DNA of 64,000 nt from Endomicrobiaceae bacterium (GTDB taxonomy: Bacteria; Elusimicrobiota; Endomicrobiia; Endomicrobiales; Endomicrobiaceae): NCBI GenBank assembly GCA_028690485.1, contig JAQVBD010000003.1:5034-69033 (forward strand), written 5' to 3'. Position numbers and translations under genes: made by a program. Within the stretch, counting starts at the first letter, position 1. Each line of letters begins with the position of its first letter. Of this stretch, positions 1 to 11,315 are shown piece after piece. Under the pieces are notes generated by a model. That model was not told where the DNA came from. It worked only from the letters and a program-made list of their open reading frames with translations, and did not search any database.

Positions 1-114
1 GTTTTAAAAAAATATTTTAGCATTTTAATAATAGAAGGACAACTTAAAATATAATTAAAAATATGAACGAGTTATATAAAAAAACCTCATTCAATTGAAA
101 AACTTATTTAATAA

Positions 115-528
115 TTAATTGTTATTTTTATTAACTATACATACTAATGGCTTATTTTTATATTCATGTAATATAAGATTAACATTTTTCAATAACCCAT
201 TAGTATCGGAAGTAGAAACAATAGAAAACTCAGCTTCTTGCTCAGTACCTGGAACAAATACAGCAAAATTTTTAAAATATGAATTAGTTCTTGCATCTAT
301 ATCTAATTCTTTATTATATGACGATTTATCAATTGGCATATAATAATTATATTCTACATAATAAGCTTTTTCTAATTTAGCAATTGAATACATCATAGAC
401 TTGCCTTCAATAATCATTGCATATCGTATATGTTTTAAATAACTAAAAAACATAATAATAGTCAATATGAAAACTATAACCAACACCATAATCAATTCTA
501 ATGAAATATAAACCTTTTCTTTTTCCAT
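115..528 (-). CDS. Type IV pilin/pseudopilin-like protein
   Basis: 137 residues. The N-terminus is a short charged leader (MEKEKV) followed by YISLEL and about 20 hydrophobic residues, then an amphipathic helix with a Leu-Glu-x-Ala-Tyr-Tyr pattern and a polar C-terminal domain. This is the layout of type IV pilin-like proteins, with Glu at position +5 if cleavage occurs after Val6. The usual Gly at -1 is replaced by Val, so processing by prepilin peptidase is uncertain. An AAGGAT ribosome site lies about 8 nt before the ATG, and a good promoter lies at 561-589. No pilus assembly gene is nearby. The fold assignment rests on N-terminal pattern only; a single-pass membrane protein of other function is possible. 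Confidence 0.55.
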   Translation of the reverse strand: MEKEKVYISLELIMVLVIVFILTIIMFFSYLKHIRYAMIIEGKSMMYSIAKLEKAYYVEYNYYMPIDKSSYNKELDIDARTNSYFKNFAVFVPGTEQEAEFSIVSTSDTNGLLKNVNLILHEYKNKPLVCIVNKNNN

Positions 529-560
529 AAAAATCCTTAAAATTAATAATATGCTCTTAT

Positions 561-589
561 CTTATCCCATATTTTGAAAAAGATGTCAA
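561..589 (-). promoter_or_regulatory. Promoter of the pilin-like gene
   Basis: A perfect TTGACA (584-589) is separated by 17 bp from GATAAG (561-566). The expected transcript starts near 554 and leaves a short leader that carries the AAGGAT ribosome site of the pilin-like gene. Confidence 0.6.
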
Positions 590-662
590 ATTGAATCTGA
601 TATTATGATGATTTTTTTGATATTAAATAGTTATTGAATTATATGAAGTTTTAAAAATCGGA

Positions 663-776
663 TCATATTGTCATTAATTGTTTTATGTAATTTGCATAGA
701 AGGTCATAAATATTAATGCTAAAATACCAACGATGATAAGTGTAACTATTATCCCAACTAAAGTGTAATCTTTCAT
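663..776 (-). CDS. 37-residue single-pass membrane microprotein
   Basis: The gene starts with ATG at 776 and stops at 663-665, encoding MKDYTLVGIIV and onward: 37 residues, most of them one hydrophobic helix (about residues 6-28) with a short Tyr/Lys/Gln tail. A strong ribosome site GGGAGGA (781-787) lies 4-5 nt before the start, the best SD in this part of the window, which argues for real translation. It sits alone between the pilin-like gene and the DUF362 gene, both on the same strand. Function unknown. Size and shape recall small regulatory or complex-stabilising membrane peptides, but that is only analogy. Confidence 0.6.
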   Translation of the reverse strand: MKDYTLVGIIVTLIIVGILALIFMTFYANYIKQLMTI

Positions 777-1039
777 CGCTTCCTCCCTGCTCTATTTCTC
801 CCTATATATACTTTAGCCTATAAAAATATAAAATCAAGGACTTTTTCACAAATATTTTACAATTTATATATAATTTATTTTTCTATTATTGATATTTTTT
901 TAAAAAATTTTACTATAATTTCACATATGAATTTTATTTTTTAGATAAGATTTGATATGAAAACAACTTAGCAATATCTTGCAATATGATGTTTTTAAAT
1001 TAAGTTATAGGTGGGGGAAAATCATTAAATTACTATTGA

Positions 1040-2083
1040 TTAGTAATTCACTAACTCATAATCTATTGAACCAATACCAAGCTCAGTCGCATATTTAAAT
1101 TGTATATTATAATCAATCTCCGGAAAAATATGTTTACAGAAATCTTTTCCAAAATGTTTATTAACCATATCAACGCTAGCCTTATCAACAGCTACCGGGT
1201 CAGCACCTGCAATTATACCAATATCATCCATAAGGACTTTACCTTTAGTAGTATAACAATCACAAAATTTTGTTATATGATTTAAAAAATTAATACTAAA
1301 ACTTTTTTTATTTTGTAAAACTCCATAGCAAAACTCAATAATTTTTTCTTGAATATTTTTAGTATTTTCATTCCAACCTAATTTAAAAACATTTTTTGCA
1401 CAACTTAAAACACATTCTCCACAACCTATGCATTTTTTCTTATCGAAGGTAATTTTTTTATCATTAATTTTTAAAGCATTTGCGGGGCACCACTTTATAC
1501 AAGCACCACACCCTATACATTTTTCAATATCAAGATCCGGATTAGCATTATGATGCATTGCATATTTACCTGCTTTACTACCACATCCCATACCAATATT
1601 TTTTAATGCCCCTCCAAAACCTGTTATCTCATGTCCTTTAAAATGATTTAAAAATATAAATGAATCTGCATAACAAATATCTCTCGAAATAGAAACAGTT
1701 TTGCAATGTTTTTTATTTATCTCAATATCAACAGCAGTATTACCTCTTAACCCATCAGCAATAATAATAGGACATCCGCAATTATCTATTGTAAATCCAT
1801 GCTTATTCGCGAGTAGCAGATGATGATATGCATCAGACCTTTTACCAACATATATTGTACTTGCATCTGTTAAAAATGGAAATGCTGTTTTTTCTTTAGC
1901 TATATCTGTTAAAGTTTTTGTATATTCCGGTTTTATATATCCTTCATTACCATCTTCACCAAAATGCATTTTTATAGCAAGAAATTGTCGTGCTTTAACA
2001 TGATCAAACGCTCTGGCGGTTTTTAAAAATTGATATAACTCATTTTTTCTATTCCAAGGTAAAAAATAAACTTTGCCTGCCAT
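1040..2083 (-). CDS. DUF362 family iron-sulfur protein
   Basis: 347 residues. The DUF362 domain is split by a bacterial-type ferredoxin insert with two 4Fe-4S motifs: CIGCGACIKWCP near residue 190 and CIGCGECVLSC near residue 217. The segment ITGFGGALKNIGMGCGSKAG before the insert and the DPVAVDKASVD segment near residue 295 are typical of DUF362 proteins. Family members are presumed soluble electron-transfer or redox proteins of unknown substrate. The ATG has an AGAGG ribosome site. The gene follows the RluA-type gene by 4 nt, so it is probably the last gene of the nusB-ligA-rluA run. Confidence 0.85.
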   Translation of the reverse strand: MAGKVYFLPWNRKNELYQFLKTARAFDHVKARQFLAIKMHFGEDGNEGYIKPEYTKTLTDIAKEKTAFPFLTDASTIYVGKRSDAYHHLLLANKHGFTIDNCGCPIIIADGLRGNTAVDIEINKKHCKTVSISRDICYADSFIFLNHFKGHEITGFGGALKNIGMGCGSKAGKYAMHHNANPDLDIEKCIGCGACIKWCPANALKINDKKITFDKKKCIGCGECVLSCAKNVFKLGWNENTKNIQEKIIEFCYGVLQNKKSFSINFLNHITKFCDCYTTKGKVLMDDIGIIAGADPVAVDKASVDMVNKHFGKDFCKHIFPEIDYNIQFKYATELGIGSIDYELVNY

Positions 2084-2087
2084 ACAA

Positions 2088-4864
<2,777 letters not shown>

Positions 4865-4868
4865 TTAA

Positions 4869-5276
4869 TTATTTTTTTCTTTCATCTTTTAATTTGTCTA
4901 ATATTCCATTAACAAATTTGCTTGAATCTTTATTTGAATATGTTTTTGAAATTTCTACAGCTTCATCAATTATAACACTTATTGGGGTTTCTTTCATATA
5001 AAGGATTTCATAAGCTGCAATCCTCATAATATTTCTATCTATTGCAGACATTCTTTTTATTTCCCAATTATCTGCAAATTCTTCAATAAGGTTATCAATT
5101 TGTTGTTGATTTTGACAAACACCTCTAAAAATAACTATCGCAAATTCTCTATAGGGAATTTCAACTGGTAAAATTTCATCAAAACATTTAAAAATATCTT
5201 GTTCTAACATACAACAATTATCAAATGCATATAACATCTGTAAAGAACATTCTCTAGCTTGTCTTCTCGTTCCCAT
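4869..5276 (-). CDS. nusB: Transcription antitermination factor NusB
   Basis: 135 residues. NusB binds boxA RNA with NusE to allow antitermination, chiefly in rRNA operons. The sequence begins MGTRRQARECSLQMLYAFD and has the typical helices MSAIDRNIMRIAAYEILY and VIIDEAVEISKTYS. A longer reading from 5312 exists, but AAGGATC precedes the ATG at 5276 and the promoter at 5315-5343 places the transcript start near 5308, inside the longer N-terminus, so the shorter start is preferred. It is the first gene of a run with ligA, the pseudouridine synthase and the DUF362 gene. Confidence 0.93.
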   Translation of the reverse strand: MGTRRQARECSLQMLYAFDNCCMLEQDIFKCFDEILPVEIPYREFAIVIFRGVCQNQQQIDNLIEEFADNWEIKRMSAIDRNIMRIAAYEILYMKETPISVIIDEAVEISKTYSNKDSSKFVNGILDKLKDERKK

Positions 5277-5314
5277 AAAAAAAAGATCCTTTGATATATA
5301 TATAACTGGCATTG

Positions 5315-5343
5315 ATTATATATTTTTTATACTTTCTTTTCAA
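5315..5343 (-). promoter_or_regulatory. Promoter of the nusB-ligA run
   Basis: TTGAAA (5338-5343) and a perfect TATAAT (5315-5320) are spaced by 17 bp. The expected transcription start is near 5308, about 30 nt before the chosen nusB ATG. Confidence 0.75.
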
Positions 5344-5490
5344 CAAAAAATCTTATTTCAATAATAATTTTTTAAAAATTAATACAAACAACATACATTT
5401 GTATTTTCTATCTATTCTTTTATTAAAAAACACTAAACTACATAATTTAAATCCATAAACTCATAAAAATACTGATTTTTCAGCTTTTAA

Positions 5491-5520
5491 GGTATAAACC
5501 CATTACCAAAAACGAATTTG
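5491..5520. repeat. 30-bp direct repeat, copy 1
   Basis: GGTATAAACCCATTACC followed by AAAAACGAATTTG. It matches copy 2 (5619-5648) at 27 of 30 positions in the same orientation, 128 bp apart. I find no other copy in the window by reading. Confidence 0.6.
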
Positions 5521-5618
5521 CTAAATTAAATTTTGTTTAAAAGACTTAACTAATGAAACAAAAATACTAAAACAACAAAGTAAAATAATAAATACTCCCG
5601 AATTTTACTATTTCACAA

Positions 5619-5648
5619 GGTATAAAACCATTACCAAAAGTGAATTTG
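5619..5648. repeat. 30-bp direct repeat, copy 2
   Basis: GGTATAAAACCATTACC followed by AAAAGTGAATTTG, differing from copy 1 (5491-5520) at three positions. The flanks are not obviously similar. Confidence 0.6.
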
Positions 5649-6398
5649 GGGAAAATTTTATCAATTAGAAAACTTTCCTGACCATAAATTTACCAAATAA
5701 AAAAAGCAATATCTCTAATTTTATTAGTAGGATAAAAACAACATGTGAGTGCTATTGTATAACAATTAAAATAAAATATAAATCACAAGTATTTTTATAC
5801 TTATAAATATATAAAAAAAACGTATATTTAATATTTTACTTTAATGTTAATGGTTTATTAAATCATATATATAACTTAACATAATATATCTTATCGGAAC
5901 TTGATAAAATAAGAATTTTGACAATTATTTCGTGATTTTTTCCATTTTTTAAAAAATTTTAATTTTCCCAAAAAATTTAAAACTTACTAAAATAATACTT
6001 TTAATTTTTCTCTGAATTTTTATTAAAATTTCTTTGATTGGAAAATTTGGAATTTAATTTTTCAGTTTATATCAGCTTAAATACTCAAAATAAAAATTTA
6101 CGCTATTAAACAAAAAACTAGCCCAAACAAATACAACTTAAGAAAAAATCTCTTTAAAGTAACTTATTTAAAAATATCCCTCATTAAAACAGGTTATCCA
6201 ATAAAAAACCTCTCTAATATAAAAATATTAAAGTTTTCGACAAAAAAAACCTTGAAGAGAAAAATAAAGAATATTTAAGCCAATATGAACATCTCTTTTA
6301 ATATTAATATTCTGTTTTTGATTAATTTGATCTGAAATGTTTGAAAAAACGAACAATTGAATTGATAAAAATATGAAAACAAGTAAACTAGATAAAAT

Positions 6399-6443
6399 AA
6401 TAGCAAATCTTAAGTTGTATAAAAAACAATAAGATTTGCTATT
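6399..6443 (-). terminator. Stem-loop terminator of the riboflavin operon
   Basis: A perfect 14-bp inverted repeat (6399-6412 with 6430-6443, 17-nt loop) lies 30 bp past the ribH stop. On the minus strand the stem is followed by a T-rich tail (TTATTTTATC). Placement and orientation fit the end of ribDEBAH. Confidence 0.6.
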
Positions 6444-6472
6444 ACAAAATTATAAATGATTATGAAATGCTA

Positions 6473-6934
6473 TTAAATTTGTTCAAATAAACTGACCATC
6501 TCAATAGCAGTTACTGCTGCATCTGCACCCTTATTACCAGCCTTTGTACCGGCTCTTTCTATTGCTTGCTCTATTGTATCTGTAGTTAAAACACCAAATA
6601 CTACCGGAATTTTACTAGATAAGCCAACCATTGCAACACCTTTTGAAACTTCTGAAGAAACATAATCAAAATGTGGTGTAGATCCCCTAATAACGCATCC
6701 AACGCATATAACAGCATCATATTTAGATGCTTCAGCTAATTTTTTAGCAACTGATGATATTTCAAATGCCCCCGGAACCCAAACTACTGTAATATCGTCT
6801 TCTTTTGCACCATGTCTTGTTAACATATCTAGTGCACCTGCAACAAGCTTATTTGTTATAAACTCGTTGAATCTTGAAACTACAATAGCAAACTTCTTAC
6901 CTGTTGAACTTAGTTGACCATTAATTATTTGCAT
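6473..6934 (-). CDS. ribH: 6,7-dimethyl-8-ribityllumazine synthase
   Basis: 153 residues, the normal length. RibH condenses 5-amino-6-ribitylamino-uracil with 3,4-dihydroxy-2-butanone 4-phosphate, the penultimate step of riboflavin synthesis. Visible signatures are [18 protein letters not shown], the WVPGAFEI strand, [13 protein letters not shown] with the catalytic His, and [12 protein letters not shown]-like sequence. AGGAGT precedes the ATG. It is the last gene of the FMN-controlled operon. Confidence 0.96.
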   Translation of the reverse strand: MQIINGQLSSTGKKFAIVVSRFNEFITNKLVAGALDMLTRHGAKEDDITVVWVPGAFEISSVAKKLAEASKYDAVICVGCVIRGSTPHFDYVSSEVSKGVAMVGLSSKIPVVFGVLTTDTIEQAIERAGTKAGNKGADAAVTAIEMVSLFEQI

Positions 6935-6971
6935 TCTTAACTCCTTGCCTACATATTTTTAACAACAATAT

Positions 6972-8198
6972 TTAAACTTTTTTTAATGTATGTCCCATCT
7001 TATCTTTTTTAGTCTTCAAGTATCTTTTATTTACAGAATTTGGCTGAACTTCAATTTGCAACCTTTTACTTACTTTTAAACCATATCCTTGCAATCCTAC
7101 AATCTTTCTAGGATTATTTGTCATAAGCCTTATGCTCGAGATACCAAGCTCGCAAAGAATTTGAGCCCCTATACCGTAATCTCTTAAATCCGGAGCAAAA
7201 CCAAGTGCAACATTTGCCTCAACTGTATCTAAACCTTCTTCCTGCAACTTATAAGCTCTTAACTTATTTAGTAAACCAATTCCTCTGCCTTCCTGATGCA
7301 TATATAGAACCACCCCTGTTTTTTCTTTTTCTATCATCCTTAATGCATTTTCTAATTGTTCCCCACAATCACATTTCAAAGAATGAAAAATATCACCTGT
7401 TTCGCATGAAGAATGAACTCTTACCAATACATTCTTTTTGTTTCTGACATCTCCTTTAATAATAGCCAAGTGATTCTCTTTCTTAATTGTATCTTCAAAA
7501 ATAGAAAGCTTAAAAGTTCCGAATTTTGTAGGAAAATTAACAGAAACCATTTCTTTTACCAATTTCTCATTTTGTCTTCTATACTTTATTAAATCGGCAA
7601 CCGTAACAATTTTAAGTTTATGCTTCTTTGCAAACAAAATCAAATCGTTTAATCTTGCCATTGTTCCATCATCTTTCATTATTTCACAAATAACGGCAGA
7701 ACTATCTAGTCCGGCCAGCCTTGCAAGATCTACAGAAGCTTCTGTATGCCCTGCTCTTACCAAAACACCGCCTTCTCTGTATCTTAATGGAAATATATGT
7801 CCAGGTCTTACAAAATCATCTGCTATACTCTTATGGTTTGTAATAGCCTTAATAGTTTTCGCTCTGTCGTAAGCTGATATTCCTGTAGTTGTTCCTTTTT
7901 TATAATCAATTGATTCTGTAAACGCACAACTTATTTTCTCGTTAGTTTTTACACCATGCTTCCTTTCAACAACATCTATCTCAAGTCTATCCAATGTTTT
8001 ACCGTTTACAGGAACGCAAACCAGTCCCCTTCCATATTTTGTCATAAAATTGATTATTTCAGGCGTAACTTTCTCAGCAGCACAAACCAAATCTCCTTCA
8101 TTTTCTCTGCTAGGGTCATCAACAACAACAACCATTTTACCGTTCTTTATATCCTTTAGAACTTCTTCAATTGATGCAAATTTTGACTTTGTTTCCAT
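6972..8198 (-). CDS. ribBA: Bifunctional RibBA: DHBP synthase / GTP cyclohydrolase II
   Basis: 408 residues. The N-terminal half is 3,4-dihydroxy-2-butanone 4-phosphate synthase (DDPSRENEGDLVCAAE; later HTEASVDLARLAG). The C-terminal half is GTP cyclohydrolase II, with the zinc-site region SLKCDCG, the HQEGRGIGL loop and RLMTNNPRK. The ATG at 8198 is preferred over one at 8222 because AAGAGGG (8204-8210) lies just before it, while the upstream ATG has no ribosome site and would overlap ribE. The two activities supply both branches of riboflavin synthesis. Confidence 0.95.
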   Translation of the reverse strand: METKSKFASIEEVLKDIKNGKMVVVVDDPSRENEGDLVCAAEKVTPEIINFMTKYGRGLVCVPVNGKTLDRLEIDVVERKHGVKTNEKISCAFTESIDYKKGTTTGISAYDRAKTIKAITNHKSIADDFVRPGHIFPLRYREGGVLVRAGHTEASVDLARLAGLDSSAVICEIMKDDGTMARLNDLILFAKKHKLKIVTVADLIKYRRQNEKLVKEMVSVNFPTKFGTFKLSIFEDTIKKENHLAIIKGDVRNKKNVLVRVHSSCETGDIFHSLKCDCGEQLENALRMIEKEKTGVVLYMHQEGRGIGLLNKLRAYKLQEEGLDTVEANVALGFAPDLRDYGIGAQILCELGISSIRLMTNNPRKIVGLQGYGLKVSKRLQIEVQPNSVNKRYLKTKKDKMGHTLKKV

Positions 8199-8208
8199 TT
8201 TTACCCTC

Positions 8209-8838
8209 TTAAACAAATCCATTTTCTTTAAGCATTTGTAAAGAAATATCTGTTTCTTTATTATTTTTTATATTGTTTAGCATTTTTTCAACATACTTCG
8301 CTAAAATATCCAATTCTATATTCACAATATCATTCGCCTTTCTTGTTTTGAATATCGTTTTGTTAAAAGTCTCCGGTATCATAGTAACATTAAAATATTC
8401 ATTATTGCATTCAGATATTGTCAGACTTATTCCGTCAATGGCAATAAAACCTTTGTCTACTATATATTTTTTCATTTTATCATTTATACCAAAATCTATT
8501 ATGTAAAAATTATCAATTTTTTTTATACTAATAATTCTTGTAGTCGTATCAATATGTCCATAAACAATATGACCTCCAAGCCTCGAATTAAACAGAAGAG
8601 CCCTTTCCAAATTAACAATTGAATCCTTTTGAAGCTGCGATATATTAGTCAATTTACTTGTAGTAGGGCTGTAATCAAAATCAATCAATCTTCCGGCAAT
8701 TTTTGTAGCCGTTAAACATACTCCGTTTACAGCAATGCTGTCGCCAATATTTATTCCGTCAAGATTAGTTTCTATTCTTATGGCAGAATTTTTTAAATTC
8801 ACAATTTTCCCGATATCTTCAATTATTCCGGTAAACAT
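8209..8838 (-). CDS. ribE: Riboflavin synthase alpha chain
   Basis: 209 residues. It dismutates two lumazine molecules into riboflavin. It has the two lumazine-binding repeats: MFTGIIEDIG with GDSIAVNGVCLTA in the first, and GHIVYGHIDTTT with GFIAIDGISLTI in the second. The start overlaps the ribD stop as TAATG, so translation is likely coupled. The C-terminal tail (residues past 190) is the usual helix region. Confidence 0.95.
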   Translation of the reverse strand: MFTGIIEDIGKIVNLKNSAIRIETNLDGINIGDSIAVNGVCLTATKIAGRLIDFDYSPTTSKLTNISQLQKDSIVNLERALLFNSRLGGHIVYGHIDTTTRIISIKKIDNFYIIDFGINDKMKKYIVDKGFIAIDGISLTISECNNEYFNVTMIPETFNKTIFKTRKANDIVNIELDILAKYVEKMLNNIKNNKETDISLQMLKENGFV

Positions 8839-9914
8839 TAAATTTTTCCTGTGAGCAAAATATCATTGCCAAATCTTTTTATTGTTATTTTTTTAAGTTT
8901 TAACGAATCTGTTATACAATCATTCCCATCACCTTCAACAAATGTTTTTGCATTCCTTCCACCTACGATTAATGGTGCTATAAAAAGCATTATTTCATTT
9001 ACTTTGCCTGTCTTTAGAACTGAAGCATTTATTTCCCCGCCACCTTCTACAACAATTCGTTTTAACGACATATTATGAAGTTTATCTATAATAACATTAA
9101 AATCTTTTTTTACAATTTTAAAATCAACAGGTATCAATTTAACAAAATCTTTTAAAAAATATTCAGGTATGTTTTTTAGATTCTCATCATAAAAAATCAT
9201 TGTAGGAATTTTTGAATTGATTATATTATAGTTAACTGGGGTTTTAAGTTTTTCATCTAATATAACTCTTATTGGATTTTTACCTTTATTATGACTGGAT
9301 AATACAGGATTGTCTTTTAAAACTGTATTAGTACCAACAAGTATTGCATCATACTGTGTCCTAATTTGATGAACAAAATTTCTTGATTTTTCATTTGTTA
9401 TCCATTTTGAATCACCTTTACTTGTTGCTATTTTACCATCAAGAGAAACGGCTGTCTTAATGGTTATATATGCTTTGACTTTTTTTATATGATTAACATA
9501 CTCTTTGTTTAAGTTTATAGATTTTTTTTCTAGAACACCATTAATTACTTCTATTCCATTATCTTTTAATTTTTTAAAACTTTTACCACTGGCATGCGAA
9601 TTTGGATCGATCATAGAACATACAACTTTTTTAATCTGTGATTTTATTATTAAGTCAACACAAGGTGGACATTTGCCCCAATTATTGCATGGTTCCAAGT
9701 TTACATACAAAGTCGATCCTTTTGCTTTATCACCTGCATTTCTAATTGCTTGAGCTTCTGCATGTTCTGCACCAAAAAACTTATGATATCCTCTAGAAAT
9801 TACTTTATGATTTTTGACTAAAATACACCCCACCATTGGATTTGGATAAACATATCCTTGTCCTTTTTTAGCCAAATCTAATGCTAATTGCATAAATTTT
9901 TTATGTTCTTGCAT
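8838..9914 (-). CDS. ribD: Bifunctional pyrimidine deaminase/reductase RibD
   Basis: 358 residues. It deaminates and then reduces the pyrimidine intermediate after GTP cyclohydrolase II. The deaminase zinc site is visible: His51-Ala-Glu53, Cys76 and Cys85 (PCNNWGKCPPC). The reductase domain follows from about 145 (ITIKTAVSLDGKIAT, ESRNFVHQIR-like, VVEGGGEI). There is no Shine-Dalgarno sequence: the ATG directly follows the T-tract of the riboswitch terminator. It is the first gene of the operon. Confidence 0.95.
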   Translation of the reverse strand: MQEHKKFMQLALDLAKKGQGYVYPNPMVGCILVKNHKVISRGYHKFFGAEHAEAQAIRNAGDKAKGSTLYVNLEPCNNWGKCPPCVDLIIKSQIKKVVCSMIDPNSHASGKSFKKLKDNGIEVINGVLEKKSINLNKEYVNHIKKVKAYITIKTAVSLDGKIATSKGDSKWITNEKSRNFVHQIRTQYDAILVGTNTVLKDNPVLSSHNKGKNPIRVILDEKLKTPVNYNIINSKIPTMIFYDENLKNIPEYFLKDFVKLIPVDFKIVKKDFNVIIDKLHNMSLKRIVVEGGGEINASVLKTGKVNEIMLFIAPLIVGGRNAKTFVEGDGNDCITDSLKLKKITIKRFGNDILLTGKI

Positions 9915-9915
9915 A

Positions 9916-9954
9916 AAATAAAAAACTCCGAAATAAAAAAATAATTTCGGGGAA
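9916..9954 (-). terminator. Expression-platform terminator of the FMN riboswitch
   Basis: CCGAAAT (minus strand; plus 9944-9950) pairs with ATTTCGG (plus 9928-9934) across an AT loop, followed by a run of T just before the ribD ATG. The left flank TTCCCCGAA (plus 9946-9954) is exactly complementary to TTCGGGGAA at the 5' end of the aptamer (plus 10093-10101). This gives an obvious antiterminator partner. Confidence 0.85.
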
Positions 9955-9972
9955 AGTTAAAAACTATATAAT

Positions 9973-10104
9973 ATCTTCTATTATCCGGACTTTACCGTCG
10001 GCATCTGATTTACACAGATTCAATCCACTTTAAAAAGCAGACTCGTAGGCTTGCTAAAATTAATAGCTTCACTACCGGTAAGGATTTTCACCTTCCCCGA
10101 AGAT
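9973..10104 (-). promoter_or_regulatory. FMN riboswitch (RFN element) controlling ribDEBAH
   Basis: The minus strand carries the conserved RFN blocks in order: TCTTCGGGGAAGGTGAAA, CTTACCGGTAGTGAAG, AGCCTACGAG, GTGGATTGAATCTG, ATGCCGACGGTAAAGTCCGGA and AGAAGAT. P1 is ATCTTC/GAAGAT (10099-10104 with 9973-9978). FMN binding should stabilise P1, sequester the antiterminator strand and allow the terminator at 9916-9954 to form, switching the operon off when flavin is plentiful. Confidence 0.95.
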
Positions 10105-10179
10105 TTTTAATCTATGTTATTTTACATTATTTTATAAAAAAAATAAAGTATATGTAATAAATTAAAAGATATACCCCCA

Positions 10180-10207
10180 TTGTTTTTTATTATATATTTA
10201 GTATAAT
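10180..10207 (+). promoter_or_regulatory. Promoter of mreBCD
   Basis: TTGTTT (10180-10185) and perfect TATAAT (10202-10207) with a 16-bp spacer, about 50 bp before the mreB ATG. Confidence 0.6.
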
Positions 10208-10257
10208 AATAGAATTCAAAGTTTTATAAAATTTATTTATATTATAGAAGGGTTAAA

Positions 10258-11289
10258 ATGTTTAATTATCTTTTTAAGTTATTTTCAAATGATTTAGGTA
10301 TTGATCTTGGGACAGCAGCAGTACTTGTATATGTTAAAGGACAAGGAATAGTATTGACAGAACCATCAGTAGTAGCAATGGACAAAGAAACAAAAAATGT
10401 TTTAGCAATAGGTACAGAAGCAAAAAAAATGTTAGGTAAAACCCCTGCTAATATTATTGCTGTAAGACCATTAAGAGATGGTGTTATTGCAGATTTTGCT
10501 GCAACAGAAAAAATGATTAGATATTTTATTAAAAAAGTTAATAAATCAAAAAGATTATTACATCCAAGAATAGTAATTGGTGTTCCATCCGGAATTACAG
10601 AAGTAGAAAGAAGAGCTGTTAGAGAATCTGCAGAACAAGCAGGAGCCAGAGAAGTTTACATAATAGAAGAACCTATGGCTGCAGCTATCGGTGCCGGAAT
10701 TCCAATACAAGAAGCAGAAGGTAATATGATTGTTGATATCGGTGGTGGAACTACTGATGTTGCTGTAATATCTCTCGGTGGAATGGTCGTATCAAAAGCT
10801 GTTGATATTGCCGGAGATAAGATGGATGAAGCAATTGTTCAATATTTCAGAAGAAAATATAATTTGCTAATAGGTGATAATACTGCTGAAACTGTCAAAA
10901 TACAAATAGGTTCCGTTTTCCCTATGGCAGAAGAATTAAGTATGGAAGTAAAAGGCAGAGATCAGGTAACTGGTCTTCCAAAAACAATAGTTGTAACCTC
11001 TGAAGAAATTCGTTCTGCTTTGTCTGAACCTGTAAAAGCAATAGTTGAAGTTATAAAAGATACTCTTGAAGAAACTCCTGCAGAATTATCAGCAGATCTA
11101 GTTGACAGAGGAATTGTTCTTGCTGGTGGTGGAGCATTACTAAGAGGTCTTGCAGAACTTTTAGCACAAGAAACAGAATTGCCGATTAATATTGCTGACG
11201 ATCCTTTAACTTGTGTTGTTAGAGGAACTGGAATATATTTAGAAGAACTAGATAATATAAAATTTGCTCAGAAAAGAAATATTATCTAA
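10258..11289 (+). CDS. mreB: Rod shape-determining actin homologue MreB
   Basis: 343 residues, normal for MreB. It forms membrane-bound filaments that guide lateral wall synthesis. The N-terminal [19 protein letters not shown] gives the amphipathic helix and phosphate-1 motif. [18 protein letters not shown] is the phosphate-2 segment and [13 protein letters not shown] the adenosine motif. AGAAGGG precedes the ATG. It is followed by mreC and mreD on the same strand, the usual order. Confidence 0.97.
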   Translation: MFNYLFKLFSNDLGIDLGTAAVLVYVKGQGIVLTEPSVVAMDKETKNVLAIGTEAKKMLGKTPANIIAVRPLRDGVIADFAATEKMIRYFIKKVNKSKRLLHPRIVIGVPSGITEVERRAVRESAEQAGAREVYIIEEPMAAAIGAGIPIQEAEGNMIVDIGGGTTDVAVISLGGMVVSKAVDIAGDKMDEAIVQYFRRKYNLLIGDNTAETVKIQIGSVFPMAEELSMEVKGRDQVTGLPKTIVVTSEEIRSALSEPVKAIVEVIKDTLEETPAELSADLVDRGIVLAGGGALLRGLAELLAQETELPINIADDPLTCVVRGTGIYLEELDNIKFAQKRNII

Positions 11290-11315
11290 CTTGTTTTATA
11301 TTTCTTTTATAAATT

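Larger units (their letters stand above)
5344..6398 (-). other. AT-rich stretch without recognisable genes
   Basis: About 1.05 kb with no convincing open frame in either direction, no tRNA, and no RNase P, tmRNA or SRP signature that I can see. It contains the 30-bp direct repeat at 5491 and 5619 and a small perfect hairpin (AAGTAT-TTTT-ATACTT near 5787-5802). On the minus strand both repeat copies read KF-x-FGNGFIP in one frame, interrupted by stops within about 40 codons, so the region could hold decayed gene ends. I see no cluster of DnaA boxes. Confidence 0.4.

Noticed and set aside
1-114. Gene or regulatory element at the window start
   Set aside because: Only an 11-codon plus-strand frame and AT-rich sequence; nothing supportable.
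1029-1047. Terminator at the end of the DUF362 gene (ATTACTA-TTGAT-TAGTAAT)
   Set aside because: Only 7 AT-rich pairs and no T-run on the minus strand.
5344-6398. Replication origin
   Set aside because: AT-rich and gene-free, but I find no cluster of TTATNCACA boxes, no dnaA/dnaN/gyrB neighbour and no change of gene strand.
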